From CAZZBK01 sp964652155 (lineage in GTDB: Bacteria > Planctomycetota > Planctomycetia > Pirellulales > PNKZ01), in NCBI GenBank assembly GCA_964652155.1, contig CAZZBK010000014.1, positions 1-64,000 on the forward strand: 64,000 nucleotides of DNA, written 5' to 3'. Under the pieces are notes generated by a model that saw only the letters and a program-made list of their open reading frames with translations, made no database searches and was not told the origin of the DNA. Positions 34,367-44,224 of the stretch are shown here, in pieces; positions within the stretch are counted from its first letter, which is position 1; every line of letters begins with the position of its first letter. Position numbers and translations under genes: made by a program.

Positions 34367-35590
34367 CTATGGAAACCGCCAAGTCATGCCCGCCGCAATC
34401 CAATAGCTGGCGATGGCGGTCGACGTCGAAGGGCCCAACTGCTCGCTGTCGCGAAACATGCCGCCGGCCATCACGTCGAGGTCAAGGTTGTCGAGCATGA
34501 AGTTCTGAATGCCCATGCCGCCAGAGATTCGATGCTGGCTGGAGACGGCCATCAAGGCTTGCGTGTAGCGTAGCGCGGCGGGTCCGCCGGGCGGAACGAT
34601 GCCCCCCAGGTCCCCCAGCGGTGACGGATCGACCGGGTCCTGCGCGAATACGTAGCCGGCCCGATAGCGTAACCGGCCGGCCGTGTATTGAGCACCCAAC
34701 TGAAGAATCCATTGATTGACGTAGATGGAGCGAAAGAGCGCTGCGTCGTCCCAGTTCTTGAACACGACGTCCATCGCTAGGAGTAACCGGCCTTCGAGCA
34801 GTCGCGTGTTGGCCACTCCCAAGCCGACGTTTTGCGGCAGATCCATGCGGACGTCTTGAAACGATGTGATCGGTCCGGCTGAAAAGCGGATGGCGTTGTC
34901 AAAATTGAAGGCCTGCTTGGACTGATAGTAGCACCCCAACGAGGTGGCGTCGTTGAGTTGACAGTTGATTCCAGTCACTCCGCGGAGCGCGTAGCCAGGA
35001 GTCAAGCCGCCGACGCCCACAAATGGCCCATCGAACAGGGCGATTCCCAACGACATGCCTGCCCCGATCGACCACCGATCGGTGAGTTGATAGCTGAGCG
35101 CGTTGGTTAACTCGAAGATCTGCATCGCAGCGCTGGTGCCATTGCTGGCGGGAATGTGACGAAAGTCAGCGCCCCCCGCGCCAGCCGTGATGAATGCCAC
35201 GCCCAGCGTGGCCGGAATATCGAGCGCGGCCAGATCTTGCGACACGCCGATGTTGCCCATCGGTATTCCTGGCGCGGTCGACTTACCCTCGAATGGGTCA
35301 ACGCCCAACAGCGCAATCGGGGCCGTCTGCTGCATATTGAAGGTGGGCTCAACCCAAGCGCCTGCGAAGGTGAACTGGGTCCCCGAAAACTGTGCAAGCG
35401 TGGCCGGATTGCCGTTCACGCCTGAGAGCATGTCTTGTGGACGTGCGATGCTCGCGCCCCCCATCGCTCCTGAGACCGGCATCAGGGTGTTGTGTGACTC
35501 CACACCAAATCCCTGGCCAAAAGCCACTGCGGTCGACAGCCAGACGGCGACGGCCATGACCTGGCCCAACTGCATAGCGCGAGTGCACAT
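34367..35590 (-). CDS. Outer membrane protein, FadL/OMPP1-TodX family
   Basis: 407 residues from ATG 35590, where a leader (LGQVMAVAVWLSTAVAFGQ) begins; the frame is open 24 codons further up. The mature N-terminus GFGVESHNTLMPVSGAMGGASIARP and NGNPATLAQF matches the FadL plug region. Alternating amphipathic strands (WSIGAGMSLGIA, YALRGVTGINC, RLRYRAGYVF) run to a C-terminal aromatic end (YWIAAGMTWRFP), usual for barrel proteins. Family members pass hydrophobic compounds across the outer membrane. A member here supports a diderm envelope. Confidence 0.82.
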   Translation of the reverse strand: MCTRAMQLGQVMAVAVWLSTAVAFGQGFGVESHNTLMPVSGAMGGASIARPQDMLSGVNGNPATLAQFSGTQFTFAGAWVEPTFNMQQTAPIALLGVDPFEGKSTAPGIPMGNIGVSQDLAALDIPATLGVAFITAGAGGADFRHIPASNGTSAAMQIFELTNALSYQLTDRWSIGAGMSLGIALFDGPFVGVGGLTPGYALRGVTGINCQLNDATSLGCYYQSKQAFNFDNAIRFSAGPITSFQDVRMDLPQNVGLGVANTRLLEGRLLLAMDVVFKNWDDAALFRSIYVNQWILQLGAQYTAGRLRYRAGYVFAQDPVDPSPLGDLGGIVPPGGPAALRYTQALMAVSSQHRISGGMGIQNFMLDNLDLDVMAGGMFRDSEQLGPSTSTAIASYWIAAGMTWRFP

Positions 35591-35893
35591 TGAACAACTC
35601 TCGTTAACGATGACGAATAGGATTGGAATCGGTTGTGGTCGCAACAATTTTAGGGGCGACACAGAAAGTTCTTCCTATGTGGGTTGTAACGACCGTGCCG
35701 CGCTTTTCTTGAGGGGCACAGCTAGGCAGCAAGCACTCGCTGCGGTGTGTGTGGAACTCCTCCCTCATCAGAAATCCATCAGAAGACAAGCGTTTAAGAG
35801 GCACCCGGCTCTGGCGTAATCGACTCGACAGCTTTACCCTGGTGTAGCGACGTGGTGCATGATTGCTGGGTGCTGGCTGAGGAGTTTTCGACC
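35591..35893. other. Divergent intergenic region, FadL-like / sulfatase
   Basis: About 303 bp. It contains a 10-bp perfect palindrome tcgttaacga at 35601-35610 just upstream of the FadL-like start, and a GAGGAG ribosome site before the sulfatase ATG. No gene was recognised; small open frames look spurious. Confidence 0.5.
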
Positions 35894-38314
35894 ATGAGGA
35901 TACAGACGCTAGGGCAACTCATCGTTCTGGTGGCATCGCTTGGGGTGATAGGCTGCTCGCCCGCGGCGAAGCCTACGAATTCAACTCCGGCGAGCACGCG
36001 CGCGACCGGGAGTGAAGTTGCCCTTGCTGGCAACGCATCGGCCAGTGCCGGAGCCAACGTGCTGCCTCGCGCTGAAGCCCCCTTCAAAGGCAAGACCGCG
36101 CCGCGGCCTCAAGACTCGATCAAAGATTTCCCTCAAACCGTTCAAGCGCCCAAGGGTGCCCCCAACGTGTTGCTCATCATGACCGACGACGTTGGCTTTG
36201 GCGCCAGCAGCACCTTCGGTGGACCGATTGCCACGCCCACCTTCGATCGGCTCGCGGCGCGCGGTCTCAAGTTCAATCACTTTCACACCACTGCCTTGTG
36301 CAGCCCCACGCGGGCCGCGCTGCTCACCGGCCGCAATCATCACAGCTGCTCGACCGGCACGATCATGGAAACCGGCACCGGCTACCCGGGCTACAACACG
36401 CTGATGTCCAAGAGTTGCGGCTCGGTGGCCGAGATCCTCAAGCAAAACGGCTACAACACATCCTGGTTTGGTAAGAACCACAACATCCCCGACTGGCAAA
36501 GCAGTCCAGCCGGGCCCTTCGACCTGTGGCCCACTGGTTTGGGATTCGAGTACTTCTACGGATTCATCGGTGGCGACGCGAATCAATGGGCGCCAGCGAT
36601 CTTCGAGGGGACGCGGGCCGTCGAACCCCCGCAGGGCGATGCGAATTACCATTTCGATCAAGACTTAGCCGACCACGCGATCGATTGGATTCGCACGCAG
36701 CACGCGGTGGCCCCGAGCAAACCATTCTTCTGTTACTACACGCCCGGCACGGCTCATGCACCGCACCATGCACCTAAGGATTGGATCGCGAAATTCAAGG
36801 GTCAGTTCGACCAGGGCTGGGACCACGTGCGCGAGGAAACGCTGGCCCGACAAAAAAAACTGGGCGTCGTACCCGAGGCTACTCGCCTCACGCCGCGCCC
36901 CGAGGGGATCCCCGCGTGGGACAGCCTCAACGCCGATCAAAAGAAAGTTTTTGCTCGGATGATGGAAGTGTACGCCGGGGCGCTGTCGCATTGCGATCAT
37001 CAGATCGGACGGATGATCGAGGCGGTCGAAGCGTCGGGCGAACTCGATAACACGATCGTTATGTTTATTCAAGGCGACAATGGCGCGAGCGCCGAAGGGA
37101 CCGCCCAAGGGGTGATGAACGAACTCGCGCTCTTTAATGGCGTTCGCGAAGACTTTGCCGAGATTGTCACCAAAATCGACGAGTTGGGAGGCCCTTTACA
37201 CTACAACCACTATCCGATCGGTTGGGCCCACGCGATGTGCACGCCGTTCCAATGGACCAAGCAGATCGCGTCGCATTTTGGCGGCACCCGTAACGGACTC
37301 GTCATATCGTGGCCCAAGCACATCCAGGATCCGGGTGGCCTGCGAACGCAATTCACGCACGTGACCGATATCATGCCGACGATTCTCGAGGCCACGCAGG
37401 TCGAGGCTCCCGCGGCCATCAATGGCGTTCAACAAAAAGAGATTGCCGGGGTCAGCCTGCTGTATGCGCTCCGCGACGCAACCGCGCCCACGCGGCACAA
37501 GACCCAATACTTTGAAATGTTTGCGAATCGAGCGATCTACCATGACGGCTGGGTCGCGGCGACCACGCCGGTCGATCCCCCGTGGAGTTTGTTTCCGGCC
37601 AAGATCGACCCGATCAACGATTTTAAGTGGGAGTTGTATCACGTCACCGACGATTTCAGCGAAGCGAACAATCTGGCCGAACAAGAACCCGCCAAGCTGA
37701 AGGAATTGCAAGACCTGTTTTATGCCCAGGCCAAGCAGTTCGATGTCTTTCCGCTGGACAACAGCAAGGCGGATCGCATCGACGTGTCGAATCGGCCCAG
37801 CCTGACCACGGGCCGCACCGAATTCACCTACTACCCCGGCATGAAGCGGATACCCGAGGGGGCCGCGCCCGACACCAAGAACAAGTCTTGGTCGCTCGCC
37901 GCCGACATTGATATTCCCGAGAGTGGTGCCGAAGGCGTGATCGCCACCCAGGGAGGTCGCTTTGCCGGCTGGGGGCTTTATCTCCTGCAGGGCACGCCCG
38001 TGTTTCACTACAACCTGGCGGATGTGACTCGCAGCACGCTCAAAGCTCCGCAGAAGCTTGCCCCAGGCAAGCACTCGCTGCTCGTGAAGCTCGCTTACGA
38101 CGGCGGCGGAGCAGGCAAAGGAGCTTCCGTCACCCTGCATATCGACGGCCAGCAAGTGGCCGAAACCAAGCTCGATCGCACGATCGGCTACCGGATTGCC
38201 CTCGACGAGACCTTCGACATTGGCGAAGACACGGGAACGCCCATCAGCGAAGACTACCAAGTACCGTTCAAGTGTACGGGCAAGCTCGCCACCGTAAAGA
38301 TTCGCCTCGAATAA
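35894..38314 (+). CDS. Lipoprotein arylsulfatase
   Basis: 806 residues from ATG 35894, preceded by a GAGGAG site. A lipobox leader (LVASLGVIGC, lipidated Cys21) predicts a membrane-anchored lipoprotein. Metal aspartates occur in NVLLIMTDDVGFG (about 91-103), and the formylglycine motif Cys136-Ser-Pro-Thr-Arg is intact with AALLTGRNHH after it. It resembles AtsA-type arylsulfatases of about 780 residues with a long C-terminal region. The last about 150 residues form a beta-rich domain. It should release sulfate from aryl or glycan esters outside the cytoplasm. Confidence 0.94.
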   Translation: MRIQTLGQLIVLVASLGVIGCSPAAKPTNSTPASTRATGSEVALAGNASASAGANVLPRAEAPFKGKTAPRPQDSIKDFPQTVQAPKGAPNVLLIMTDDVGFGASSTFGGPIATPTFDRLAARGLKFNHFHTTALCSPTRAALLTGRNHHSCSTGTIMETGTGYPGYNTLMSKSCGSVAEILKQNGYNTSWFGKNHNIPDWQSSPAGPFDLWPTGLGFEYFYGFIGGDANQWAPAIFEGTRAVEPPQGDANYHFDQDLADHAIDWIRTQHAVAPSKPFFCYYTPGTAHAPHHAPKDWIAKFKGQFDQGWDHVREETLARQKKLGVVPEATRLTPRPEGIPAWDSLNADQKKVFARMMEVYAGALSHCDHQIGRMIEAVEASGELDNTIVMFIQGDNGASAEGTAQGVMNELALFNGVREDFAEIVTKIDELGGPLHYNHYPIGWAHAMCTPFQWTKQIASHFGGTRNGLVISWPKHIQDPGGLRTQFTHVTDIMPTILEATQVEAPAAINGVQQKEIAGVSLLYALRDATAPTRHKTQYFEMFANRAIYHDGWVAATTPVDPPWSLFPAKIDPINDFKWELYHVTDDFSEANNLAEQEPAKLKELQDLFYAQAKQFDVFPLDNSKADRIDVSNRPSLTTGRTEFTYYPGMKRIPEGAAPDTKNKSWSLAADIDIPESGAEGVIATQGGRFAGWGLYLLQGTPVFHYNLADVTRSTLKAPQKLAPGKHSLLVKLAYDGGGAGKGASVTLHIDGQQVAETKLDRTIGYRIALDETFDIGEDTGTPISEDYQVPFKCTGKLATVKIRLE

Positions 38315-38408
38315 CGCGGCTCGTCCAATTACGCATCCTCTACTCAAACTGGGCGCGGTATAATGGGGCCGATCGGTCGGATACCTTAGCTCTGGATGCA
38401 GTCTTGGC

Positions 38409-39116
38409 ATGGCCTCGCTCGAAGAACTCTATCGATTGCCCGACGACTTTCGCGGTACCGTGCGATTGTTTCCGTTGCCAAACATGGTGCTGTTTCCGCA
38501 TGTTTTGCAGCCGTTGCATATTTTCGAGCCCCGCTATCGTGAGTTGATGGCCGAGGCGGTGGCGACCGACATGCTCATCGGGCTGGTGCTGCTGTCGCCT
38601 GGCTGGGAGAACGACTACGAGGGGCGACCGACGCTAGAGCCGATCGGCTGTCTGGCCAAGGTGGCCACCTATAATCGACTCGAGGACGGCCGCTACAATC
38701 TGCTGGTGGCCGGCCTGCGCAGGATGCGCATCAAACGCGAGCTATTGCCCACCAAGATGTTCCGCGAGGCGGAGATCGAGTTGATTGACGACGTATATTC
38801 GCCGCTCGAGTCGGTGAATCGGCCCAACCTGTATCGGCGGCTGCTCGACGGTTTTCGCGATTTTCTGCCGCGTGTCAGCGAGTTGGAAGAGCAGATCGAG
38901 CAATTGCTTTCGGCCGACGTCCCGCTGGGCACGCTGACCGACATCGTCGCCTACACGCTCGACTTGCCCACCGAAGCCAAGCAGCAGTTGCTCGCCGACA
39001 CGTGCGTCGAGACACGCGCCGCGCGGCTGATCGGTTATCTCGAATCGCAAGCCGTCTCGAAGGTGGCACAGCGCTCGCGCAATGGTCGCTTCCCACCAGA
39101 TTTTAGCCAAAATTAA
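38409..39116 (+). CDS. LON substrate-binding-domain protein
   Basis: 235 residues. The whole protein is the Lon N-terminal substrate-binding domain: FPLPNMVLFPHVLQPLHIFEPRYRELM, then IGLVLLSPGWE, IGCLAKVATYNRLEDGRYNLLVAGLRRMRI. There is no AAA+ or protease part, as in the stand-alone LON-domain proteins found in many bacteria. The C-terminal helical part ends in RLIGYLESQAVSK. Role unproven, perhaps an adaptor in proteolysis. It sits 106 bp before folE on the same strand. Confidence 0.93.
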   Translation: MASLEELYRLPDDFRGTVRLFPLPNMVLFPHVLQPLHIFEPRYRELMAEAVATDMLIGLVLLSPGWENDYEGRPTLEPIGCLAKVATYNRLEDGRYNLLVAGLRRMRIKRELLPTKMFREAEIELIDDVYSPLESVNRPNLYRRLLDGFRDFLPRVSELEEQIEQLLSADVPLGTLTDIVAYTLDLPTEAKQQLLADTCVETRAARLIGYLESQAVSKVAQRSRNGRFPPDFSQN

Positions 39117-39178
39117 TTCAACCCGTGGCTCACAGGCCTCACGCGAGCACCTTGCCCGCCTTCGACCGGCTATCTAAG

Positions 39179-39200
39179 ATCAGTTTTTGCTCAAACTGAT
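39179..39200 (+). other. Small hairpin in the folE leader
   Basis: atcagttt (39179-39186), a 6-nt loop and aaactgat (39193-39200) form an 8-bp perfect stem about 22 nt before the folE ATG. It covers a possible TTG start at 39187 and so argues for the later start. No T-run follows. Confidence 0.4.
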
Positions 39201-39222
39201 GATTATCCCGCACGGAGCGGTC

Positions 39223-39867
39223 ATGGCTGATCAGAAACCATCCACCGGTAGCCTGTCTGGTGAACTGGACGAGCCCCACGAAGGAAAAATCCCCGCCACG
39301 GCGGTCGATCACCCACGGATCGAGCGTGCGGTGCGCGAAATCCTGGCCGCCGTGGGCGAAGACCCCGACCGCGAAGGGTTGCTCGAGACACCGGCCCGCG
39401 TGGCCCGCATGTACGCCGAGTTGTTCTCCGGTCTGCGGGACGATCCACGCTTGCACCTGAAAAAATTCTTCACCGAAAAATACGACGAGGTCGTGCTCGT
39501 CCGCGATATCAGTTTTAACAGCGTCTGCGAGCACCATCTGCTGCCCTTCATGGGGCATGCCCACATCGGCTACCTGCCCAATGGGCGCGTGATCGGGCTG
39601 AGCAAGCTAGCCCGGGTGGTCGAGAGCGTCGCGCGTCGCCCGCAGGTTCAGGAACGAATGACCGAAACGATCGCCGATCTGCTGGTCTCGGAACTCGACG
39701 CCAAGGGAGTGGCCGTGGTGATCGAAGCGACCCATACGTGCATGACCATTCGCGGCGTGCGCAAGCCGGGGAGCTTGTGTCTCACGTCGGCGATGCGCGG
39801 CATTTTCCGCTCGCATGTCTCCAGTCGGGCCGAGGTGATGACGCTGATCTACGGCAACCGGACTTAA
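39223..39867 (+). CDS. folE: GTP cyclohydrolase I
   Basis: 214 residues from ATG 39223; chosen because GGAG lies 5 nt upstream, while the earlier TTG/ATG (39187/39199) fall in a hairpin and add residues outside the family alignment. Zinc ligands Cys102 and His105 (SVCEHHLLPF) and Cys173 (THTCMTIRG) are present, with IGLSKLARVVESVARRPQVQERM and the SSRAEVMTLI end. It converts GTP to dihydroneopterin triphosphate, the first step to folate. folK is encoded 5.5 kb upstream on the other strand. Confidence 0.97.
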   Translation: MADQKPSTGSLSGELDEPHEGKIPATAVDHPRIERAVREILAAVGEDPDREGLLETPARVARMYAELFSGLRDDPRLHLKKFFTEKYDEVVLVRDISFNSVCEHHLLPFMGHAHIGYLPNGRVIGLSKLARVVESVARRPQVQERMTETIADLLVSELDAKGVAVVIEATHTCMTIRGVRKPGSLCLTSAMRGIFRSHVSSRAEVMTLIYGNRT

Positions 39868-39897
39868 CACGCCCAGCCTTGGCGAGTGTCGACCTTC

Positions 39898-40623
39898 ATG
39901 CAATTGCTCGTGCAGTTTTTGTTGCGGCTCTCGTTTGGCCTGTGCGCGGCAATGGCCGTCACGCCGCCGCGACTCGTAACGAGCGGCTATTACCGCAATA
40001 ACTCGTATGTCGTGCTCGGGCTCAGTGTGCTGGCCTCGCTGATGGCCCACGGCACACCACATTTTTGGCCCGCGATTGCCGTGGCCGTGCTCAGCTACGC
40101 CGGGGCCGTGTGCTGGCTCTACGAAATGCCGAAACAAGGGGTGATTTTGCTCGCGCTCACGGCTCTGGTGGCGCTCGTCGGCTGCTGGGGCGATTTCTCC
40201 AGCATGAATGGGCTCACGCCGTTCGAGTCGGCGTCGTCGGGATTGGTGCTCGGCACAACGATGGCCGCAATGCTCCTGGGGCACTGGTACCTCAACTCGC
40301 CCGGGATGAAAATTGCGCCGCTGCAACGGCTCGTGCGGCTCATGCTCGTGGCGATTGTGATTCGCGGCGTGCTCAGTGCGTTAGGGTTGGTTGTACACTG
40401 GAACGTGATGGGGGCCCCGTCATCGACGCAGTTGTCGCTGCTCGCCCTGCGTTGGCTCGCGGGCATCGTGGGGGCTGCGGCCGCCGCGATCTTCAGCCTG
40501 AAAACGCTGGAAATACCGAATACACAAAGCGCCACCGGCATCCTCTACGTCGGCGTGATCGGCACTTTCCTCGGAGAAATGACCGCCGCGCTACTGTCAG
40601 CCGAATTATTCTGTCCGGTATGA
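39898..40623 (+). CDS. Conserved hypothetical integral membrane protein
   Basis: 241 residues from ATG 39898 (GTG at 39886 possible). About seven membrane helices (for example SYVVLGLSVLASLMA, AIAVAVLSYAGAVCWLYE, GVILLALTALVALVGCWGD, GLVLGTTMAAMLLGHWYL, GIVGAAAAAIFSLKTL, GILYVGVIGTFLGEM). HWYLNSPGMKI is a distinctive loop. No known enzyme motif was seen. It follows folE after 30 bp. Function unknown. Confidence 0.75.
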   Translation: MQLLVQFLLRLSFGLCAAMAVTPPRLVTSGYYRNNSYVVLGLSVLASLMAHGTPHFWPAIAVAVLSYAGAVCWLYEMPKQGVILLALTALVALVGCWGDFSSMNGLTPFESASSGLVLGTTMAAMLLGHWYLNSPGMKIAPLQRLVRLMLVAIVIRGVLSALGLVVHWNVMGAPSSTQLSLLALRWLAGIVGAAAAAIFSLKTLEIPNTQSATGILYVGVIGTFLGEMTAALLSAELFCPV

Positions 40624-40746
40624 TAGAGTGATGTCTGGAATGGAGCATCGATCGAGTGTGCGCCACTTTTTCATAGCCGGTCCCGCTGAGACCGGTTGTG
40701 CAGGGCTACCCCCCTCGACCGGTCATTGCTGGAGGACGAGTAACTC

Positions 40747-41223
40747 ATGAACGTCACCTTTTGTTGCCCACAGTGCTCGCAAAGCGTGCGGACCGATTTC
40801 GCGGCTGGGGCTGCCGCGATTCACTGTCCGGCCTGCGGGATCAAGCTACCCGTCAAGGACGGCCACCTGCACGGGGACCAAGTCCAACATTGTTTGATTT
40901 GCCCCAGCGAAGAACTGTTCACCCGCAAAGATTTTTCGCAGCGTTTGGGCGTCACGATCGTCCTCATCGGGTTTGCGATCAGCACCTGGGCTTGGTTTAA
41001 CTACTATATCTATGTCTCGTACGGCGTGCTGTTCGTTACGGCGCTGGTCGACATCGTGCTGTATCTGACGATGGGAGAGTGCCTGAACTGCTACCGCTGT
41101 CACGCTGTTTATCGGGGCACCGACATCGCGCCGCATAAAGTCTTTGATTTGGCCACGCACGAACGCTACCGGCAACTCAATGCTCGGCTGACACCGTCTC
41201 AAGGCACGTCGCACTCACGTTGA
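40747..41223 (+). CDS. Zinc-ribbon membrane protein, hypothetical
   Basis: 158 residues. Four Cys-x2-Cys knuckles: CPQC and CPAC at the N-terminus (MNVTFCCPQC, IHCPACGIKL), CLIC at about 49-52, and CYRC near 117. Two membrane spans follow the third knuckle (about 70-105: LGVTIVLIGFAIST and YGVLFVTALVDIVLYL). GGAGG lies 11 nt before the ATG. It resembles planctomycete conserved hypotheticals with zinc-ribbon ends. It starts 123 bp after the membrane protein and ends 16 bp before the FAD/Fe-S gene, so it may be co-transcribed with it. Confidence 0.75.
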   Translation: MNVTFCCPQCSQSVRTDFAAGAAAIHCPACGIKLPVKDGHLHGDQVQHCLICPSEELFTRKDFSQRLGVTIVLIGFAISTWAWFNYYIYVSYGVLFVTALVDIVLYLTMGECLNCYRCHAVYRGTDIAPHKVFDLATHERYRQLNARLTPSQGTSHSR

Positions 41224-41239
41224 AAGAGGAACACGCCGC

Positions 41240-44224
41240 GTGGCGGACCCCGATCGTCAACATATCGCCGAAGACCTCAGCGGGCTGGTGCGCGGCGACG
41301 TGTTCGCCGATGACGTGCATGTGCAGATGTACGCCAGCGACGCAAGCAATTATCAGATTGTCCCCCTGTGCGTCGTACGGCCCGTGTCGACCGACGACGT
41401 GGCCGCCGTGGTTAAATACGCCGCCGAGCACCGAATCAGCGTGCATGCGCGCGGTGCGGGGACCGGTCTTGCCGGCGAGTCGCTCGGCTCCGGCATCGTC
41501 ATCGACTTCGCCTGTCACATGCGCCGCGTGCTGCGAACCGATTACGATCAGATCACCGTGCAACCGGGCCTCGTGCATGAACGGCTCAATGCGTTTCTTC
41601 GCAAGAGCGGCCGCCAGTTTGGGCCTGACCCCGCCACAAGTCACGTCACGACCATGGGCAGCGTCGTGTCGGTCGACGGCTCCGGCAGCCGATTTCTCGT
41701 GCACGGCTCGACACGTCGGCATGTGCAGCGATTGAGCGTCGTGCTCGCCGATGGCACGGTGCTCGACGTCGGGCGCGAGCCGCTCGTCGACGGCGTGAGC
41801 CGCGACCCAATCGATCGCAAACGCGAGTTAATCAATCAACTCGTCGACGTGCTGCGCCGCGATGCTGATTTGATTCGCAAACATCAACCCAAGAGCCTCG
41901 TCAATCGCTCGGGCTATCACCTGCTTGACGTGCTAGGCCCGACCTGTCTTGACCTCCCGCGGTTGCTCACCGGTTCGGAAGGGACCTTGGCGCTGTTCAC
42001 CGAGATCACGCTCGCCACGCAGCCCTTGCCGCGTCACTCCTCGGCTGCGCTGCTGTTCTTTGAGAGTCTCGACAAGGCAGCGCGTGCCGTCAGCGAAATA
42101 CAGGCGTTTCGACCCAGCGCCTGCGACTTGATGGATCGCCGACACCTGAGCTTGGCGCGCGAAAAAGAGCCTCGCTACGACGGTGTCCTGCCTGAAACCG
42201 CCGAGGCGTTGTTGTTTGTCGAGGTCGAAGGGAACGATGTTTCCGAAGTCCGAGACCGCATGCGTCAACTCGTCGAGCGCGTCCGGCATCGCCGTCGGCT
42301 GGCGTTTGACTCCCGCATCGCGACCGGAGACGAGGAGCTACGCTTCTTCTGGCTGCTCGCGCGCAAAACGACCCCCACGCTGCTGCGGCTCAAGGGCTCA
42401 ACGCGGGCCTTGCCGTTTGTCGAGGACTTTGCGATCCCGCCCGACGCTCTGAGCAAAACGCTCGTCGAGTTGCAGAACATTCTTAAGCGACATCAAGTCA
42501 CCGCGACGCTGTTTGCCCATGCCGGACACGGACAATTGCACCTGCGGCCGTTCCTCGACCTGAGCGATCCTGGTCACATCCGAACCATGGAGGCCCTGGC
42601 CGAGGACATCTACACGGCGGTGTGGAACGTTGGCGGCACGATCAGCGGCGAGCATGCCGACGGGCTGAGCCGGTCGTCGTTCGTGGAACGACAGTACGGC
42701 GATCTGTACCGCACGTTTCGCGACGTAAAACGGATCTTCGACCCCCACAACATTTTTAATCCCGGCAAGGTCATCACCGACCAGAGCGATTTGCTGACGC
42801 TGAATTTGCGTCCCCGCTGGGGAACTGATCTGGCGGCCAACGCCGCGGGCATCACGAGCGACGAACCCGCTGCGGTCGCCAAGCCGCACGTTGTGCCGTT
42901 GCAACTCAACTGGCGCGACGCGGAACTCGAGCAAGCCGCGCGGGCTTGCAATGGCTGCGGCGCGTGCCGCTCGCAAAGCAGCGAGGTGCGGATGTGTCCG
43001 ATCTTTCGTTTTCTGCCCGCCGAAGAGGCGTCGCCGCGCGCCAAGGCTAATCTCATGCGCAGCGTGTTGAGCGGGCAAATCTCGCCGGACACGATCCAGT
43101 CGCAAGCGTTCAAAGAGGTCGCCGATCTGTGCGTGAATTGCAAGATGTGTCGGCTCGAGTGTCCGGCCGGTGTCGACATTCCCAAGATGATGATCGAGGC
43201 CAAGGCGGCTTACGTCGCCCATGATGGCTTGCGCTTCGGCGACTGGGTCCTCACGCGGCTCGACTTGTTCAGCAGCCTCGGCAATTACTTTAGCCCCCTC
43301 GCCAATTGGGCGATCTCCAATCGCCAGATGCGTTGGTTTCTGGAGAAGACCTTGGGCCTGGCACAAGGACGCAAGTTGCCACGGTTTGCCCCACGCAGCT
43401 TTATTCGCTGGGCTCATCGCCGCCGGCTCACGCGCCCCCCGCGTCGCAGCGGCCGTAAGGTGCTCTGCTTCGTCGACACGTTCGCCAACTATCACGACCC
43501 CGCCTTGGCCGAGGCCTTGGTACGCATCTTGGAACACAACGGCGTGCCGGTCTATGTCCCTCCCGGGCAAACGCAATCCGGCATGGCGATGGTGTCGATC
43601 GGCGCGGTCGAACGGGCCAAGCGCGTCGCGCGTTATAATGTCAGCCTGCTTGCCGAGTCGGTCCGACAAGGGTTTACGATCGTCACCACCGAGCCCTCGG
43701 CCGCCGTGTGCCTGAAGCAGGAATATCCGGCTATGCTCGACGACGACGACACCCGACTCGTGGCCGACAACACGGTAGAGGCCTGCACCTATCTGTGGAA
43801 CATGCACCAAGAAGGGCAGCTTCAGCTCGACCTGAAGCCATTGCGGCACACGCTCGCCTATCACGCCCCGTGCCATATGATCGCGCTCGGCGCCGATCTG
43901 CCCGGTGCCAACCTGCTGCGGCTCATCCCAGGGCTAATCGTGCAGCACATCGAACGTGGCTGCTCCGGCATGGCCGGCCTGTACGGACTCAAACGCCAGA
44001 ACTACCGCAACAGCCTGCGGGCGGGTTGGCCACTGATCTCGCAATTGCGCGACGGGCAACATCATGCCGGAACGACCGAGTGCAGCAGTTGTCGCATTCA
44101 GATGGAGCAGAGCACGACCAAGCCCACGGTCCATCCGCTGAAAATTCTGGCCCTGGCGTATGGCCTGATGCCCGAGGTGGCCGCAATGCTCTCGGAGCGG
44201 GGCAAGGAGCGTTCGATCACATGA
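41240..44224 (+). CDS. FAD-linked oxidase / Fe-S (GlcD-GlcF-like) fusion oxidoreductase
   Basis: 994 residues from GTG (AAAGAGGA about 9 nt upstream). Residues about 40-530: FAD_binding_4 and FAD-oxidase C domains (VVRPVSTDDVAAVV, HARGAGTGLAGESLG, LLTGSEGTLALFTEITL, AHAGHGQLHLRP, GTISGEHADGL). Two 4Fe-4S motifs: Cys570, 573, 576, 586 and Cys631, 634, 637, 641. The C-terminal part has cysteine-rich (CCG-type) domains (YHAPCHMIALG, GCSGMAGLYG, ECSSCRIQMEQST). It combines in one chain what GlcD/GlcF or LutA-type subunits do separately. It probably oxidises a 2-hydroxy acid such as glycolate, D-lactate or 2-hydroxyglutarate and passes electrons on. Its stop overlaps the MoaD-like ATG by 4 bp. Confidence 0.93.
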   Translation: MADPDRQHIAEDLSGLVRGDVFADDVHVQMYASDASNYQIVPLCVVRPVSTDDVAAVVKYAAEHRISVHARGAGTGLAGESLGSGIVIDFACHMRRVLRTDYDQITVQPGLVHERLNAFLRKSGRQFGPDPATSHVTTMGSVVSVDGSGSRFLVHGSTRRHVQRLSVVLADGTVLDVGREPLVDGVSRDPIDRKRELINQLVDVLRRDADLIRKHQPKSLVNRSGYHLLDVLGPTCLDLPRLLTGSEGTLALFTEITLATQPLPRHSSAALLFFESLDKAARAVSEIQAFRPSACDLMDRRHLSLAREKEPRYDGVLPETAEALLFVEVEGNDVSEVRDRMRQLVERVRHRRRLAFDSRIATGDEELRFFWLLARKTTPTLLRLKGSTRALPFVEDFAIPPDALSKTLVELQNILKRHQVTATLFAHAGHGQLHLRPFLDLSDPGHIRTMEALAEDIYTAVWNVGGTISGEHADGLSRSSFVERQYGDLYRTFRDVKRIFDPHNIFNPGKVITDQSDLLTLNLRPRWGTDLAANAAGITSDEPAAVAKPHVVPLQLNWRDAELEQAARACNGCGACRSQSSEVRMCPIFRFLPAEEASPRAKANLMRSVLSGQISPDTIQSQAFKEVADLCVNCKMCRLECPAGVDIPKMMIEAKAAYVAHDGLRFGDWVLTRLDLFSSLGNYFSPLANWAISNRQMRWFLEKTLGLAQGRKLPRFAPRSFIRWAHRRRLTRPPRRSGRKVLCFVDTFANYHDPALAEALVRILEHNGVPVYVPPGQTQSGMAMVSIGAVERAKRVARYNVSLLAESVRQGFTIVTTEPSAAVCLKQEYPAMLDDDDTRLVADNTVEACTYLWNMHQEGQLQLDLKPLRHTLAYHAPCHMIALGADLPGANLLRLIPGLIVQHIERGCSGMAGLYGLKRQNYRNSLRAGWPLISQLRDGQHHAGTTECSSCRIQMEQSTTKPTVHPLKILALAYGLMPEVAAMLSERGKERSIT

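Noticed and set aside
40690..40724. gaccggt / accggtc inverted repeat before the zinc-ribbon gene
   Set aside because: A 7-bp arm with a 21-nt spacer is within chance for GC-rich DNA and has no supporting context.
42398..43876. 492-codon minus-strand ORF opposite the FAD/Fe-S gene
   Set aside because: Antisense to a gene with two clear Fe-S motifs and FAD domains; composition shadow.
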